From Wenyingzhuangia aestuarii (GTDB lineage: Bacteria; Bacteroidota; Bacteroidia; Flavobacteriales; Flavobacteriaceae): 64,000 nt of DNA. Below, piece after piece: positions 63,923-64,000 of this stretch (position 1 is its first letter; every line of letters starts with the position of its first letter). The notes under the pieces were generated by a model that worked only from the letters and a program-made list of their open reading frames with translations, had not been told where the DNA came from and ran no database searches. The stretch is taken from assembly GCF_011927765.1 (NCBI RefSeq), contig NZ_JAATJG010000006.1, positions 1-64,000 on the forward strand, written 5' to 3'. A program made the position numbers and the translations under genes.

Positions 63923-64000
63923 ATGAACAAAAGAGATTCATCTTACACAGGTTTTGTTTTTAAAAAATACGAAGCACCAGAACTTTCTATTTTTGACAAG
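63923..64000 (+). CDS. Start of a gene, possibly a von Willebrand factor A-domain protein (cut by window edge)
   Basis: An ATG at 63923 opens a frame to the window end (26 codons) starting MNKRDSSYTGFVFKKYEAPE. The segment GFVFKKYEAPE-L recalls the start of a family of flavobacterial vWA-domain proteins, but the visible part is too short for a firm claim. Confidence 0.45.
   Translation, partial: MNKRDSSYTGFVFKKYEAPELSIFDK

Overview
The window looks like a chromosome segment of a marine member of the Flavobacteriaceae (Bacteroidota). The evidence is low G+C, the bacillithiol enzyme BshB1, KDO enzymes typical of Gram-negative envelopes, TonB-dependent receptors with carboxypeptidase-like N-terminal domains, the flavobacterial promoter pattern TTTG-N19-TAnnTTTG, and an algal-polysaccharide enzyme (GH16 agarase type) together with a formylglycine sulfatase. 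I cannot name the genus from this sequence alone.

Layout. 1-667: the 3' end of an ISL3-type transposase and tRNA-His(GTG). 734-8066: bshB1, a peroxidase, a DUF2520 protein, a KdsC-like phosphatase, a methyltransferase, small proteins and priA. 8267-11676: a four-gene copper-type cluster (beta-barrel protein, MbnH-like di-haem protein, MbnP-like lipoprotein, small CxxxCH protein). 11741-16349: HAD phosphatase, kdsB, queD, idi, bcp and an MFS exporter. 16491-24139: nth, an ECF sigma factor with a tiny downstream gene, agarase, uvrA, glsA and a VIT-type transporter. 24217-33300: an iron-uptake block with two TonB-dependent receptors, an AraC regulator, DUF4198, DUF3325- and DUF3649-like proteins and a PepSY membrane protein. 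33322-38340: an AsmA/DUF748-like protein, lon and a cysteine desulfurase. 38344-43194: an accessory, very AT-rich module. 43297-47184: lrgB/cidA, gph, a metallo-hydrolase and an AraC regulator. 47185-48261: a repeat-rich region around a GIY-YIG nuclease gene. 48262-58026: FAD/Fe-S oxidase, sulfatase, antiporter, AI-2E-family protein, luciferase-like oxidoreductase and a zinc-finger FAD monooxygenase. 58213-61571: an accessory strip ending at tRNA-Ser(GGA), with a MazG-like protein, a GIY-YIG/helicase/S24 fusion protein and a broken Fic-like gene. 61789-64000: small membrane protein, Gfo/Idh/MocA oxidoreductase, DUF6503 protein and the start of a further gene.

The strongest candidate for an undescribed system is 38344-42814. 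A C5 cytosine DNA methyltransferase, a 790-residue protein with two GHKL ATPase domains (MORC/Hsp90-like at the N terminus, histidine-kinase-like at the C terminus) and a receiver-domain protein with a C-terminal HEPN-like RxxxxH motif overlap head to tail on one strand. I infer a modification-coupled sensing and phosphorelay defence module whose effector could be a HEPN ribonuclease. A second candidate is the translationally coupled MazG/helicase-S24 pair beside tRNA-Ser, and a third is the GIY-YIG gene enclosed by direct and inverted repeats.
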